Under the pieces are notes generated by a model. That model was not told the origin of the DNA, did not search any database, and saw only the letters and a list, made by a program, of their open reading frames with translations. DNA of 64,000 bases from Pyrenopolyporus hunteri. Its lineage: Eukaryota > Ascomycota > Sordariomycetes > Xylariales > Hypoxylaceae. Position numbers and translations under genes: made by a program. Positions 45,164-56,764 of the stretch are shown in pieces. The DNA lies in contig CADCXC010000012.1 of assembly GCA_902806595.1 (NCBI GenBank), positions 868,001 through 932,000 of the forward strand. Direction: 5' to 3'. The first letter of the stretch is position 1, and the number at the start of each line of letters is the position of its first letter.

Positions 45164-46343
45164 ATGCTGCCTTCGCCCTCGGCCAGCCTTAGTAACGTAC
45201 CGCCCCCATCGACGAGCGCTGCGGCCACCGGTCCAACCATTGCCACTAGCACCGCTACCTCAGCTGCTCCTGTACCTGGTCCAGGCCCTGCAGCGACAGG
45301 GGCGTCGTTGAAGCGACCAGCTGCAGCCGACCTGCAGCGCACTGCCGGCGCAAGCGTCATTCCTTCAAAAAGACAAGCTACATCCAATACCAGGACGAAT
45401 CCCATTCCGAATCCCATTCCGAATCCGAGTCCCTTGGCTGCTGCTCCTGTTGCTGGCCCTTCCCCTTCAGCTTCGGCTCCTCCGACTACGACAGCAACCC
45501 AACCCTATCTTCAACCTCAAGCTGCCATGTCTCTACCCGCCGTCGTCACCGAGGAGCAGCTGCTGGGCAGGACCCCCGAACAATTGGTGGCCACCATTCT
45601 CCAGATCCAGATGCAACATCAGCAATACGTCGCTCGTATCTCGGCGCAATTCGATGCCATCAGCCAACAGCTGAACGACCTTCGCGGAAGCTTAGTGGCT
45701 TCTCATCAAGCTGCAGCATCGGTGCGTGGTCCGCCTAAAAGGCTTGAGTTTTCTTTTTCCTTATTCGTGCCAATCTTTATTTACACACTCCGCTAACTAT
45801 TGTCCCTTTCAGGCGCTGAGCTCCCGCGACTCGTCTGTACGGCCCAATATACCCCCGCCTCCTCCACAGCAGCCAACTCCTTCTTTCGCACGCGGGCCGC
45901 CGATTTCTCTGCAAACGCCAAGTCGCCCTGCCAGGCCTCCACCAACTTCTCCGTCTACTTCTTCCCACGCCGTTCAGCCCACACCATCCGCCGCAACACC
46001 ACGATCCGCGGGTCCGCCTCAGTATAAATACGGAACCGTAGGCACCGTGGAGGAAGTTTGGAAGGAGTATCGCGAAGGGGTGGATGGCCAGCCTGCCATC
46101 GAAGAATTGGACGCTACGTGGGGTTCGCGCTGGCGCCCTGAGCCGCGAGGTCGCACGTGGTACTCGAGGCGCAAAGTTATCTGGGATAAGATTAGGGAGT
46201 ATATGGCTGATGGTTTGGATGAAGATGAGGCGGTGAAGGAAGTGGAAAAGCTCCGCGATGGGAATACCATTAACAAACTCATCCGGCTGCTCCAGGACGA
46301 ACGAAAGGAGAAAGGAGTTGGGGACGACGGCATGGCCGCTTAA
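45164..46343 (+). CDS. Transcription factor with GCR1_C-type DNA-binding domain
   Basis: Two exons, 45164-45721 and 45813-46343; the intron is 91 nt (GTGCGT...TTTCAG, branch GCTAAC), phase 0; 362 aa. Residues 1-125 are Ala/Ser/Pro/Thr-rich and disordered. Residues about 126-186 look helical and Gln-rich (EQLLGRTPEQLVATILQIQ, QQYVARISAQFDAISQQL), a possible oligomerisation helix. A Pro/Ser-rich linker follows. Residues about 257-340 match the GCR1_C domain: YKYGTVGTVEEVWKEYREG, ELDATWGSRWRPEPRGR, WYSRRKVIWDKIREY. In yeast this domain binds DNA in Gcr1, Hot1 and Msn1, regulators of glycolytic and osmostress genes; target genes here are unknown. Nuclear by inference. It lies directly downstream of an unusually long simple-sequence region. 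Confidence 0.85.
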
Positions 46344-48073
46344 CACGGCTATAAACTACTTGATTTAGGACCGGCGTTACTTGGGGAGCGATATTGATAC
46401 CACGCATCATACACATATGAGGCTGCATTTTACGGGGCCGGTAGCAGGAGGGTTGCCACAGAGGAATCGGCATATCATCGTCTTCTGGCGATTTTATTTT
46501 ATTTTATCGCCAGGGCCTACTAACAGCATGCTCATTGTTCGCTGGCTGAACGAAGGGCTCATCTGAGACTGGCGTTTAGGTGAATATACGCGGTGAACAC
46601 ACGTGGTGGCTACCACTGAGCGACACCTCGACAGAGGATAGGAACATGATGTTACGTGGTTCTGGGCCGTCTAGCAAGTAATAACAACCGATGACGACCG
46701 CGCAACTTCGAAGTGCCTATCAGATGTGTCGGTAACAATGCTCTGTCTGCCCTCTCGGTTACCTCTTTGGGCGCGTAGACTTCCCGGAATTCGTCCCGGC
46801 GACAAGTGCTCAAATTCCAAGGCAAATCATTCTTTGGTACCTTATAAACATGCGCCTCTACCGGAATTCCCAAAAGTTAACTGGCAGGTCTTGAGGTTTG
46901 GGTGTGTCGGTAATTCGGTATACCCTTATGAGGATTCTCTCTCGTGGATCTCGTAGATCTCGTGGACCTCGTCAATCAGGCTCCTCGCAATCAATAACGG
47001 GATGGGCTGTCAGGGCGGTATAGATCGGCTGCACGAGGGTCACGATATATCTAGATGTGCATGCGACTTGATTGGTGCATGGTTCGTCACAGTAAGCTCA
47101 TGGGTGTAGAATTAAGTCCCCGGAGAGCTCAAGAGATCCCGCACATCCGAACGCGTCACCAAATATATTGCCGTCGCGTTGACGTGGTACGGGTACTAGA
47201 CGACAGGGACACCGCAAGGCCAATTTACTTGCTCAATGTCGGCATCGGTCAGGCGCGCGGCCCTGGGCTCTCCTATTCTTCCCTATCCTTCCCTATTCCT
47301 CCCTATGCTAATCATAGCGTAAGCTGCTCAGCCGCATATTGCGACCTGGCCTACTTAAATTTCCCGGTTATCAACTTCAGGTCTACCGAGTTATTATACG
47401 TTCTGCACATGATGCTTCACTTGAGGGTGGTTGTGCTTGTTTTCTTGTTCATTCAGAATCTTGGCGCGAGTCCGAAACCCGGATGGTGATCAACGGAACC
47501 GCCAGGCTGCAGCTCCAACCCGAGCTCTAACCCGAGCTCCCACTCCAGTCCCAACGTCTCGACTGTCTCCCATACCAGGCCTAAGTGAGGGTTAGGATCG
47601 TCCGGGGGGGAAGACCCCAACGTCGGTAGTTGGATTGGAGTGGATTGGCGTGTTGCAGGAGAGAGCTAGATTCTCTGGCAGTAGAGCAAAGAGCAAGCCC
47701 CCGAGCCTGAGAGGGTTGCGTCCTGGGTGTCTCTATTGCAAGGTGTGAATTTTCTTTCTCCCCTCGGACAGGCGGAGACAAAGTGCCTGTTTAGCTATGA
47801 TAAGTTCATTGGACAATGGCAAACAGCTTGATAAACTACGATTAGGAGCCCGAATAAACTACGAAGAGCCTCAAGACAATTGATAATGCGCATAGTAGTA
47901 TAAGGAGACGCTATATAAATAAATCGACTCCTTCGTTCTCCCTTTTTTTTGGTAGCATCATTCGGCTTGACTTTTCCCCGTTCTCGTAGGAGGATCTTTA
48001 CTACCTAGCATCAACTGTCTGTCATCGTAGGACATCCTTTCTCCACCTGTGCCTTGACTTGAGCCTGATAGAG
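46344..48073. other. Intergenic region
   Basis: No gene supported. A 144-codon ATG frame at 47055-47489 has mixed composition and a hydrophobic end but no family mark. Small direct repeats occur: CTCGTGGATCTCGTAGATCT (about 46938-46970) and TCCCTATTC units (about 47278-47310). Confidence 0.5.
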
Positions 48074-49117
48074 ATGTGTCTCGATGTGTACATTCACAAT
48101 ACTCCCTGTGAACATGATACTCGTTTCCCCAGCATCTTAAACCCGGCCACCGGCTACTCGGTCTACAGCCCCTGGCAGGAACCGTATGCAGTCAAATGTG
48201 ATTATCCTCACATTTTCGAGCCGATTGACCCTCACGTTCGCTGCCCCTGGCATCTAGGATGTTGTCGCCTCGAGCGAGGATTTCATTGTTGGTTGACGGA
48301 TTGCCGGACGCGGGTTAAGTATCACCATTTTGTCGACGAAGAGTACGGGGAGACGAACGACCTTTCTTTTCTAGGTGCGTATATTGGCTGTGGCCCAAAT
48401 GTTCTCTCCCTCGCAGCTTGGTTTTTCAAGGCTGGCGTCGAGCTTAGGCTTGCTGATGGCTACCGGCACCAGATATCGCAGCGCCTTGCTAAGCCTGATC
48501 AGATACGTATCGGCGACGAAGATGACGATGTTCTCGACGTTTCCGAGCGGCGCAATCTCGAGCAGCAGCTTGTGCACTTTACCCACGTTGCGGCGCGCGC
48601 TACGGAGTGTCTCGGCCAATTTGCTAAGTTATGGGACTTGAATGCCGGACCAGACGCGCTACCGCCGCGTCCTGGTCGCCAGCCGGATCCAGAGCTAAAC
48701 GCTTCTTTGTCCGGAGAGCTACGCCTACGAATAAGGGAATGGACTTCTAAAGACCTTAGTAAACATCCCTGGCCACAGCGCATAGAGTTATGGGACGAGT
48801 TCCAGAAGGGCCTCATCGATATCCGTGACGATCCCTCGCTTATCCCTTGGGCAGTAGGGAAAGGTAAGACCCATTCGGACCCTATGACCGTGCCACCCTG
48901 GCGCTTAAGTCGTGACTCCCCATCGAGATGGCCGAACCCTCCGCCATCCCCCAAAACTAGAAGACCACGCGTTACTTCGTCGTTCCCGTTACCGATCGTA
49001 GCGTCAGAGGATCATCCAGAGCGTTCTCAAGGCACGCGTCTGGTTTCCTTTTCTTCATCTCGACGCCAAGGCCGTCATGTTCACTTCGCCGACGAAGATG
49101 ATGTAATAGAGATTTGA
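48074..49117 (+). CDS. Orphan Cys/His-rich N-terminal protein
   Basis: 347 aa taking the first ATG (48074); the frame opens slightly upstream at TTG. Residues 1-85 hold many Cys and His (CEHDTRF, VKCDYPHIF, VRCPWHLGCCRLERGFHC, TDCRTRVKYHHF), a pattern that could bind zinc, though it fits no finger class I know. Then comes a helical middle (RHQISQRLAKPDQIRIGDE...ERRNLEQQLVHFTHVAARA) and a Pro/Ser/Arg-rich tail ending in an acidic EDDVIEI. No signal peptide or membrane helix. Single exon with normal coding composition. Function unknown; possibly lineage-specific. Confidence 0.6.
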   Translation: MCLDVYIHNTPCEHDTRFPSILNPATGYSVYSPWQEPYAVKCDYPHIFEPIDPHVRCPWHLGCCRLERGFHCWLTDCRTRVKYHHFVDEEYGETNDLSFLGAYIGCGPNVLSLAAWFFKAGVELRLADGYRHQISQRLAKPDQIRIGDEDDDVLDVSERRNLEQQLVHFTHVAARATECLGQFAKLWDLNAGPDALPPRPGRQPDPELNASLSGELRLRIREWTSKDLSKHPWPQRIELWDEFQKGLIDIRDDPSLIPWAVGKGKTHSDPMTVPPWRLSRDSPSRWPNPPPSPKTRRPRVTSSFPLPIVASEDHPERSQGTRLVSFSSSRRQGRHVHFADEDDVIEI

Positions 49118-50513
49118 ACGAAGAATAGAGGGTAATTCAGGGGTTTATCCGGTCGAGGCCATCGTCGACCACAAGCCTCGCGGGGTTACGCGTAGGCGCG
49201 TAACATAGTTTAAAACGTCGTTAGACTATGGCTTTTTATGGCTAAACGGTATAGATATGTAGTCTTTGCACCTATGTTTAGAGTCATAGTAATCTAGGAC
49301 GACGTAGTGAGTATGAATGAATATGTACCTATGTTTGACTCTTCGCGCGTCCTATACCAAATCTGATATTTACTTGGGTAGTAGCGTTCGTAAGCTACCC
49401 TATCCTAACCTGGCATCTCAAAATATTTTCACACTTTCCACGTAATAGATTCTCTGCCGTCCGTTTCGCGGCCACTCACCATTCGTGGGTGCTCGTAGAA
49501 GCCGGGCGGATTCCGTAATCTTGGTATTTTCGCCGGCGTACCAGGCGCTATCGTTCGTAGAGCGAAGTTGCCCCCTTTTACCGTCTACGGCCTTTCTTGG
49601 GGTTCTAGTTCAGTACGCCGCTCTCCAGACGACGAGGATGAATATGGATGTCTATACCATGAATCTGAATCATCTTTGCGATGTAACCTGTATTCTTAGC
49701 CCTGGAACCTCTATATTAGAAGGAGCTGAAAGCCGCATTTCGTAACTTCGAAGTAATAGGGATCGCGCACTACATTTTTAAGATCACGTACGGGGGCGAA
49801 ATACAACCCACTAGGGCACCCATGGAGTGTTTGGAGACGTGTATTAGAGGAGAACCGGAACGAAAAGCGATAAAGTCTCATGATTGCAAGTTTAGGGGTG
49901 CCTTTTGAAATCAGCAAGTGGTATTTGACTTGGTGATTCCTCGTCTATTGAATTGGATATTATGGGTTAGGTACCTAGCCATCCCGCCAGCGTCATCGAA
50001 AGATTTTCCGCCAATAATACAACTGAGGATTTGGTTACAGGCTAGACACCTAACCTACCTACATATCCGCCAAGCGGAATAGGTAATAGAAATGTTTTAG
50101 CAATCATTCCTCATCCTATATTCTTCCTTTCGTTTATGCTCCGATGCCCAATAGTGTTGTTGTCTATTGTCTGAACTTAAACATCGAGACTTCAAGCGCA
50201 TAAGTCATACGAAGGACTTCGTTGGCTAGGCACTAGCAATGGGAAAGCGTAGTTCGAACAAGTACTTGAAGCTGTGTTAATGTTAGGTGATTGGTGGTCT
50301 GTTCTGGTTGTAATCCCTTTTAGGCTGTTCGCTTAATGTTTTCGAAGATACCTACGTCCTATCTTGGGTAGACGAGGTCTAGCTTCCGTGGTTAGAGCAT
50401 ACGGTGGGTTGAAAATTCGGCCATAAAAGCGATGATCATCGCCCTTGAACGTCCCAACTCACATAAGCTTCTCACATGTATTATATTTAAGGTAATCTTA
50501 TTTATTAAGAACG
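49118..50513. other. Intergenic region
   Basis: 3' flank of the Cys/His-rich gene and promoter of the peptidase gene. Short frames begin at non-ATG codons. Some TAGGTACC-like motifs near 49965-49980. Confidence 0.5.
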
Positions 50514-51794
50514 ATGAGAGGATCCAGCTCGATTGTTTTCCCCTTGTGCTTGGCTGTTGGAGTGACTGCTGCACCGTCACGAGTGTTGGCGGCACCGCCG
50601 GCTGAATTTACACCGAACACAAGAGTTGGTCCCGGGGGATCGAAGTACAAGGACTCGCCACATTTCCGTGTCTATAACGCAGCAAGCGACTCCGTCGCGA
50701 ACAGCGTTCTCCAGACTCTAGAATCGGCTTACGACTGTTTCGTAACCAAGCAAGGATGGAGGTCGACGGGTCTGTCTTTTAATCAGGAAGACGACAACGG
50801 CCCCTGGTACAAGATGAATGTCTACGATGTTACGGACCTAGGAGCTAACACCGCTGCTAATACGGGGACGGACAGTGCCACGGGACTCAGCTTCCTGAAC
50901 GTGGTAACTGAATGGATGAACACGCCTTCGATCACCGTTCACGAGTTTGGCCATGCCCTGACATATGCCGAGAGATACTGGATCAATCAAGGAAGAACGG
51001 GGGCTTGGTGGGAGACGGTTGCTAACTTCGTGGCCGATACCTTTATCACCTCCTCGGTTTGCGCGGATTCGAGGGCAAAGTATAATCAGCCGAGCGGCGA
51101 TACCCTTATGAACCTGAAGAAGGTGATTGGCGATGCGCATCAAGTTATTGTAGACGGATCCAGAGGGACCGGAAACTACTATGAAGCGTTCCCCTTCTTG
51201 ACCTACGTCACGAATAACCCGGACAACTATCCTGGCCTCGGAATGTCAAACTTCCCCAATGTATGGCGGAAGTACAAGCGGAACAGTAACGAGACGCCTC
51301 TACATATCCTTGACCAGCTTGCGTCTCCCATCAAGATTCAGACTGTCGTCGGCCGTTACTGGGCTCGGATGGCTTATGTCGACATTGGACACGAGAAAGC
51401 CAGGGCTCTATATGAGAAAGAGAGGAAGCAATATAATTATGCGAACTTGGACTCTCTCGGCAGCGGAAGATATCGAGTTAAATCAGCCCGACAACCGCGC
51501 TACATGGGTGCCAACATCATCCCCCTCAAGGCAACCGGTTCATCCATTAGCGTTGCCATAACCACGAGTTCACCTTACACGGCTACAGTCGCGATCAAGG
51601 CCTCTAATCAGGCTGTGCGATATGTTGAGGTAACGGGTAACCAGGTGCAAGTGAATTTGGCAAACGGGGAGGAGGCTACGTTGGTGGTTGTGAACACACC
51701 GAATACGCTCTACCTTTACGACCCTTTCTCGCTCTCTAACGAAGCGAGCCGAGGTTTAGATTATCAGATACAGCTCACAGGCGCGAGCGTCTGA
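50514..51794 (+). CDS. Secreted DUF6055-type metallopeptidase-like protein
   Basis: 426 aa, single exon, ATG at 50514. A signal peptide is clear (about residues 1-19, MRGSSSIVFPLCLAVGVTA). The catalytic-type zinc motif HEFGH is intact at residues 143-147 (ITVHEFGHALTYAE), followed by the segment GAWWETVANFVADTF, in which a downstream acidic residue could act as third ligand. The domain order (signal, short propeptide-like stretch, catalytic half, then a beta-rich C-terminal domain from about residue 320) matches what I know of the DUF6055 family. It is expected to act outside the cell, perhaps in protein or cell-wall turnover. It lies 0.7 kb upstream of the intact DUF1996 gene on the same strand; both products are secreted. 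Confidence 0.8.
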   Translation: MRGSSSIVFPLCLAVGVTAAPSRVLAAPPAEFTPNTRVGPGGSKYKDSPHFRVYNAASDSVANSVLQTLESAYDCFVTKQGWRSTGLSFNQEDDNGPWYKMNVYDVTDLGANTAANTGTDSATGLSFLNVVTEWMNTPSITVHEFGHALTYAERYWINQGRTGAWWETVANFVADTFITSSVCADSRAKYNQPSGDTLMNLKKVIGDAHQVIVDGSRGTGNYYEAFPFLTYVTNNPDNYPGLGMSNFPNVWRKYKRNSNETPLHILDQLASPIKIQTVVGRYWARMAYVDIGHEKARALYEKERKQYNYANLDSLGSGRYRVKSARQPRYMGANIIPLKATGSSISVAITTSSPYTATVAIKASNQAVRYVEVTGNQVQVNLANGEEATLVVVNTPNTLYLYDPFSLSNEASRGLDYQIQLTGASV

Positions 51795-52480
51795 GTATAA
51801 ACTAGTAAATATTTTCCTTGGAGGCTATACAAAAATGAGCAGGCAGTCTCAACCTCATTATTCGCTTACTCGTACACCCGTCGATCCTTGAACCAGGATT
51901 TCCACCCCTTTATCACCAAGTACATAGGCTCTCCATCCCCCTGCTAAGTGGCTAACTCAACCACCCACTCCATCATGCCCATCGCTTCTAGAGTATGGCT
52001 ACTTTCGCTCGTAGGGGGCACTTAGCGTTCGAAATATTGAACATATTTCGGAAACGAGTATAAAAACACAGAAAGATTACACAGCTGATTGGTGGCCTCA
52101 ACACTAAACGTACCGGATTTGCATCGTATCGATACCCTGGTTAATCCCACAGCTACCTATCACGTAAATTGGGATCGAATAATCCGTACATGGAATCACA
52201 TGAAGTTGATTGGTGGGCTTGGTATCCCTCCTCACAACCGGCAATATAGCTAGAGTGAAGTTATATTAAGTAGTGTCTTGCGGGGCGGCATTTAGAACCA
52301 GCGGGCCTCATAAGTACTAAAAATATAACGGCTACCAGCCGTATATTCCTCTAAGCCACCCCGGAATGTTGGGCTGTTGTTTCCACTGAATATTGGGCTG
52401 CTGAACCAGGTCTCAACAACGTTCAACTTCAGCTCCTTTTGCGAAGGAGCTCCGAGCCGCCTATCTTCAAAGTGTCCAAG
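51795..52480. other. Intergenic region upstream of the intact DUF1996 gene
   Basis: Promoter-side DNA with no ORF of note. Confidence 0.5.
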
Positions 52481-53879
52481 ATGCGATCCAATCTGGTTAT
52501 TCTATTAGCAGGGGCTATCTCTTACCTTCCAGAGGCCTCTGCTTTGCTTAGATTCTCGTGTTCCCAGCTTGTTGTTGAACGACTCGACCCCTTGGTAAAT
52601 CCTGGTGTTGTCGGATCACCCCATCTTCACCAGATTATCGGCGGAGTACGTGCGCAGACGCGACATCAGACTGCAGAGAACTATATCACTAACATAATTT
52701 GCAGAATGCCTTCAACGCGTCGATGGATCCAAAAACCCTGGACCTTCCCAGTTCGGCGACTTGCACAACCTGCACGTTCGCCGAGGACTTCTCTAATTAT
52801 TGGACCGCCGTAATGTTCTTTCGAGCGCGGAATGGGACCTATAAGCGTGTTCCGCAGAAGGGTAATGTATACTTTGAAGAGTCCCATGGCGGGATGACCA
52901 TATACTATATACCGAGTTACAACGGCACGAAGGTCACCGCCTTCAAGCCCGTGAGTTACAAGCAATTATCTTGATATACTGGGGCGCCGCATGACTTATA
53001 ACCGCGCAAGGGATTCCGAATGATAACCGGCGACCCTACGATACGGACTAAAGAAGAGGCACAAAGATACCGGCAACTTACGTAGTAAGTCATTCGGCTG
53101 CATGTTGCATCACATCTTTAGCCCCTGGGAATCGGGATATCCCCGATACTCTTCCTTTTAGGTTCATGATCATGATCCACGAACTGTCTTGGATTAGACA
53201 TTTACGTGCGCTTTCATAGTACTTGTCTTCAAGATCCGATGACGAGAACCGGCGAGACATTAGACATGCCAAAGCAGCCATGTCCGGCGGGTATCATGGC
53301 AAATTTACGGTTCCCGACGTAAGTACCAAGAGGCTATCGTCTCCCAGTATTAATAATTGTCTGATGAGCAATCTAGCTGCTGGGACGGCGTCAACCTAGA
53401 CTCGCCCGACCATTCCAGTCACGTATCCTATCCCGAGAGTGGCACATTTGAGCAAGGAGGACCGTGTCCCGCATCGCACCCAGTTAAGATCCCCCAGCTG
53501 TTTTACGAAATCGTGTGGGATACCACCGGGTTCAACGACAAGTCTGAGTGGCCCGAGGACGGCTCTCAGCCGTTTGTATGGAGTTACGGCGATGCTACGG
53601 GCTTCGGCAATCATGGTGATTATATGTTTGGTTGGAAGGGCAATGCGCTTCAAATCGCCATGGACACGAATTGCAACGGCTTCCAGTGCCCTGGGCTCCG
53701 ATACCAAAATATCAAGGAGGGAAATAAATGCACGAAGCAGCCAGTAGTGGATGAAGATGTTGACGGATGTAAGTATTCTGCACAATTGGTATGGTCTGCG
53801 GCTCACAGTAAATCTAGGGCTCACGGAGCTTCCGGGTGGCATGCCTGTCACAGACGCCAACGGGGAAACCATCTTCTGA
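52481..53879 (+). CDS. DUF1996 secreted protein, intact copy
   Basis: Six exons: 52481-52645, 52705-52950, 53011-53084, 53220-53318, 53377-53768 and 53818-53879; 345 aa. All introns are GT-AG and phases close exactly. The 135-nt third intron was placed by restoring the segment TYTCLQDPMTRTG. Signal peptide MRSNLVILLAGAISYLPEASA, then FSCSQLVVERLDPLVNPG and the conserved HLHQIIGGNAF motif, YWTAVMFFRARNGTYKRVP, FKPGFRMITGDP, PCPAGIMANLRFPTCWDG, HPVKIPQ, WPEDGSQPF, GNHGDYMFGWKG and DGWLTELPGG. DUF1996 proteins are secreted, often induced on plant biomass or during interaction with hosts; their chemistry is largely unknown. The relative at 27572-28948 shares most of these segments but is disrupted, and has one extra intron in the GDP-TG segment. 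Confidence 0.9.
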
Positions 53880-54480
53880 CCGTAATCGGAGATCGGTTAC
53901 AGCGTAGAAGGCGACGAATATTTTGTAGATGCAATTAATATAAATAGGTTCTTTCTCCTATGCGCTCTATTGATCTCATATGATTTTATGTCATTATTAT
54001 TATACAGTGATATTGGTAAATATGACTACCCTTTTAGTTTTTCATGTCTCTTACTAGTGTATGCGTTACTTACCTAGATAGGTAGGTATATCTAGGCACG
54101 TAACTCAGGATACTGGTTTCAAAGCTGATACTTACCCATATCCAATTTATTTGGAAGCGAAGACGAAACAGGTTGACACACGTCTTTGTCCGTGATTTAC
54201 ACTAGAGGTTTCTAACATGCTTCCGGAAATGTCATCCATTGTTGTTCGGGAATCAATGGGTAAAGTACATACCTACCTATCTAAAAGGAAGAAATACATT
54301 CGATGACGAGTAATAAAGAACAATCTAATTCTGAAGTTATATTCCAGAAAAGGATTGTTCGGACTCCTAGTCCTCTATGATGGCCATCTAGACCCTTTAT
54401 CTACACGCTAATTCTAGGACGGGAGCGGCTACGCAATCCAATGATAATCTCACAGGATGTGTTAAACAGTGAGAGGTGGA
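53880..54480. other. Intergenic region
   Basis: AT-rich 3' flank with a small TAGGTA cluster near 54070-54100. No gene. Confidence 0.5.
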
Positions 54481-55284
54481 ATGGCGACTACGCTTCCAGC
54501 ATTATTTGAGGAGAGAAGCGCAGATGTTCCCTACGGAAAGACTGTAGCGATCGAACCAGGTCCGAGGGTGACAACAGGCTCCCTCGGCGGTCACCCGAAC
54601 CGGGATCCGTCGTGGCTCTGGCCACCGCCGCTATATCAGGCGTATTGCAGATTGCACTTCCTGAAAGAATGTTCTCTCTATCACTTACACGAGAGCGAAA
54701 CCTTCAGGGTCGCGGTCGATGCGCTTACACCCAAAACCAAGAAATCCAGGAGGCCGCCCACAGTCCCTACCCGGGTGCAGCCAATGAGACGAGTGCGCAA
54801 AGACCGGAAAGATGATCCGCGGACAGCGACCGATAGAAGAACGAGTCCTGCACGAAATGGTAAGGCCGACCGGTCCTTTGACGCGCTTAACACTTCCCGT
54901 GAGCGGCTCCAACTCTATCTTCCTTGGCCGATCTACAAAACGCAGCTAGAGGCTCGGATTGGGTTGATCTCGGAAGGACTTCGTGAAAGGAACCAGCTAG
55001 AGAGCAACTATCGCCCGGGACACCCCTCTAACTATGAATTGCGCTTGGAATGCCGGTACTGTAGGTTTGAGCCCGAAGTTATCGACCGCGGTGGCTTTGC
55101 GCCTAGACGATTGGCGCCGCCGGCACCTATGCACTATGTTGAGTTAGATGATTTAAAGGAAGAGCAGATGGGCGAGTTTGGAGGTATCAAATTCGCGGTG
55201 GATATATTCGGCGGGCCCGAGCTTATATTCCTGCTAGGAATGGAGAAACTTGAGGATCTGGGTCACAAATATTCTGTTGGATAG
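54481..55284 (+). CDS. Orphan basic protein, hypothetical
   Basis: 267 aa taking the ATG at 54481; four codons upstream the frame begins with GTG. No recognised family. The middle (residues about 82-135) is strongly basic and disordered (KTKKSRRPPTVPTRVQPMRR). It is followed by a helical stretch (YKTQLEARIGLISEGLRERN) and a CRYC pair at about residue 195 within LRLECRYCRFEPEVIDRGG. The last 50 residues (EFGGIKFAVDIFGGPELIFL) look folded. No signal peptide or transmembrane helix. Coding-like composition over the full length supports a real gene; function unknown. Confidence 0.5.
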   Translation: MATTLPALFEERSADVPYGKTVAIEPGPRVTTGSLGGHPNRDPSWLWPPPLYQAYCRLHFLKECSLYHLHESETFRVAVDALTPKTKKSRRPPTVPTRVQPMRRVRKDRKDDPRTATDRRTSPARNGKADRSFDALNTSRERLQLYLPWPIYKTQLEARIGLISEGLRERNQLESNYRPGHPSNYELRLECRYCRFEPEVIDRGGFAPRRLAPPAPMHYVELDDLKEEQMGEFGGIKFAVDIFGGPELIFLLGMEKLEDLGHKYSVG

Positions 55285-56764
55285 GGGTCTGTAACGCCAG
55301 CAAAGAAATAGGCGCAAACACTAGGACCTACAAAAGCCAGTAGGTCGAGAAAGAGGAATGCCCAACTAAACTAGATCAGATAGGCAGTAGAGCACGAAGG
55401 GAAGGGGGTCAAAGCACATAAAAGTGTTTGCTGTGCGGTATAAGAGATGAAATAACTTTGCGATATACCTTGATAACCACTTTGCGTGAGACTTACTCGT
55501 AACTTTCTCATCTTTGCAACAACGCAAGCCGAATTACTCATCACGTCCGTGTCTACTAGTACTCGGAGCTAAACGCCGGCTATAAGATAATTAAACCCTC
55601 TTTTCTGTCCTCAAGGGGATACTATATATTTGGGTTTATCTGAGTGTGAGCCTTGATATAATTGAGTGCTTGGTCCCAATCGAGGGTAAAAGAAAACTCT
55701 GAGGGTTGGGCGTTTCCGACAGCCTACCCCATTTCGGAATGGAACGTGTTGATATCTGTTGGTTGATTCCCTAGCTACCACTCTCCTGCTTTTCTGCTTT
55801 TCGTATAAAATGCAGTGTAATGTGGCTTTTTCGAAGTGGAATCGGCATGGGCGATGTCGTCGTTGTGGCGTGGGGATTGTCGAGCCAAGTGGGCGAAAAC
55901 TAGGACGAGGCATAAAATTTCTTATTTTCAGGATATTTGGCTCTCGAGGACTTTCACCTGGCATAAAAAACCGGGGCTAATCGGCCCAACTAATAGCGTT
56001 AGACTAAAGAGAAATTCGAGCAGAACGATGTCAGGGGTAAGATCAAAAATGTCAACGTGAGGAAAACCCTCGTTGTGGGTCGTTTGCGGCCCGTGGTAGT
56101 GAGACAAAAGAAACAAAAAGAGAGAGGACATGGCGAGTACCTATATTTTACCAGGTACGGACCCGATGTATAACAGGATCGGACAAACCGAATGGCGTCA
56201 AGAAGATGTCTCGGTATACCTTCAAGGCGATTGACCCTGGCGTCTACTTGGGTTGCGAATCACCTTCCCTCTTCATCTCGAAAACCTGTGATTGTGCGAT
56301 TCTGCGGCTGTGTTTCGAGCTATCCGTTTACGATGGCTTAAAGTTGGAGCTTTGGCAATGTTACATTGCCATGCGCCGAGGGGATGGGAAACAGAGTAAG
56401 CTGTTGTTGGGCCCAAGCTCCGTAGTAAAAGATCACAAGGTTGAGTTTGCGTGCGATGGCGTGCGATTTGCCAAGCATCCACAAGAGCTTCACAAAACTC
56501 AGCTCCCTGCCTTTTACTTTACGTTACCTCTATCTCCTGATCCCCGATCCCAGATCCTTCCAGACCGAGGAGGCTCTAGAACGTGTTGAACCTAATAATA
56601 CGTGCCACCTGCATGTGTCAACATAAATAACATGTATAACGTATGACCGCCTCGAAGTTTATAAGGGGAGCCACCGTCCCTCATCAGAACCACAGGTCAC
56701 TCGTATTTTTTTTTCTTCTTATTTTCGCTCTCTCTCGGTCGTATTACCGAAAATCGAAGGCAGT
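55285..56764. other. Intergenic region upstream of the permease gene
   Basis: A 127-codon ATG frame at 56206-56589 is the longest candidate; it shows no family mark and its end is Pro/Arg-rich, so I do not call it. T-rich tract at about 56705-56725 just before the permease start. Confidence 0.5.

Noticed and set aside
47055..47489. 144-codon frame with a hydrophobic end
   Set aside because: No recognisable domain, and codon use looks random.
53090..53281. 63-codon minus-strand frame inside the intact DUF1996 gene
   Set aside because: It covers the third intron and the following exon, and is explained by them.
56206..56589. 127-codon ATG frame upstream of the permease
   Set aside because: No family mark, and the Pro/Arg-rich end suggests a chance frame.
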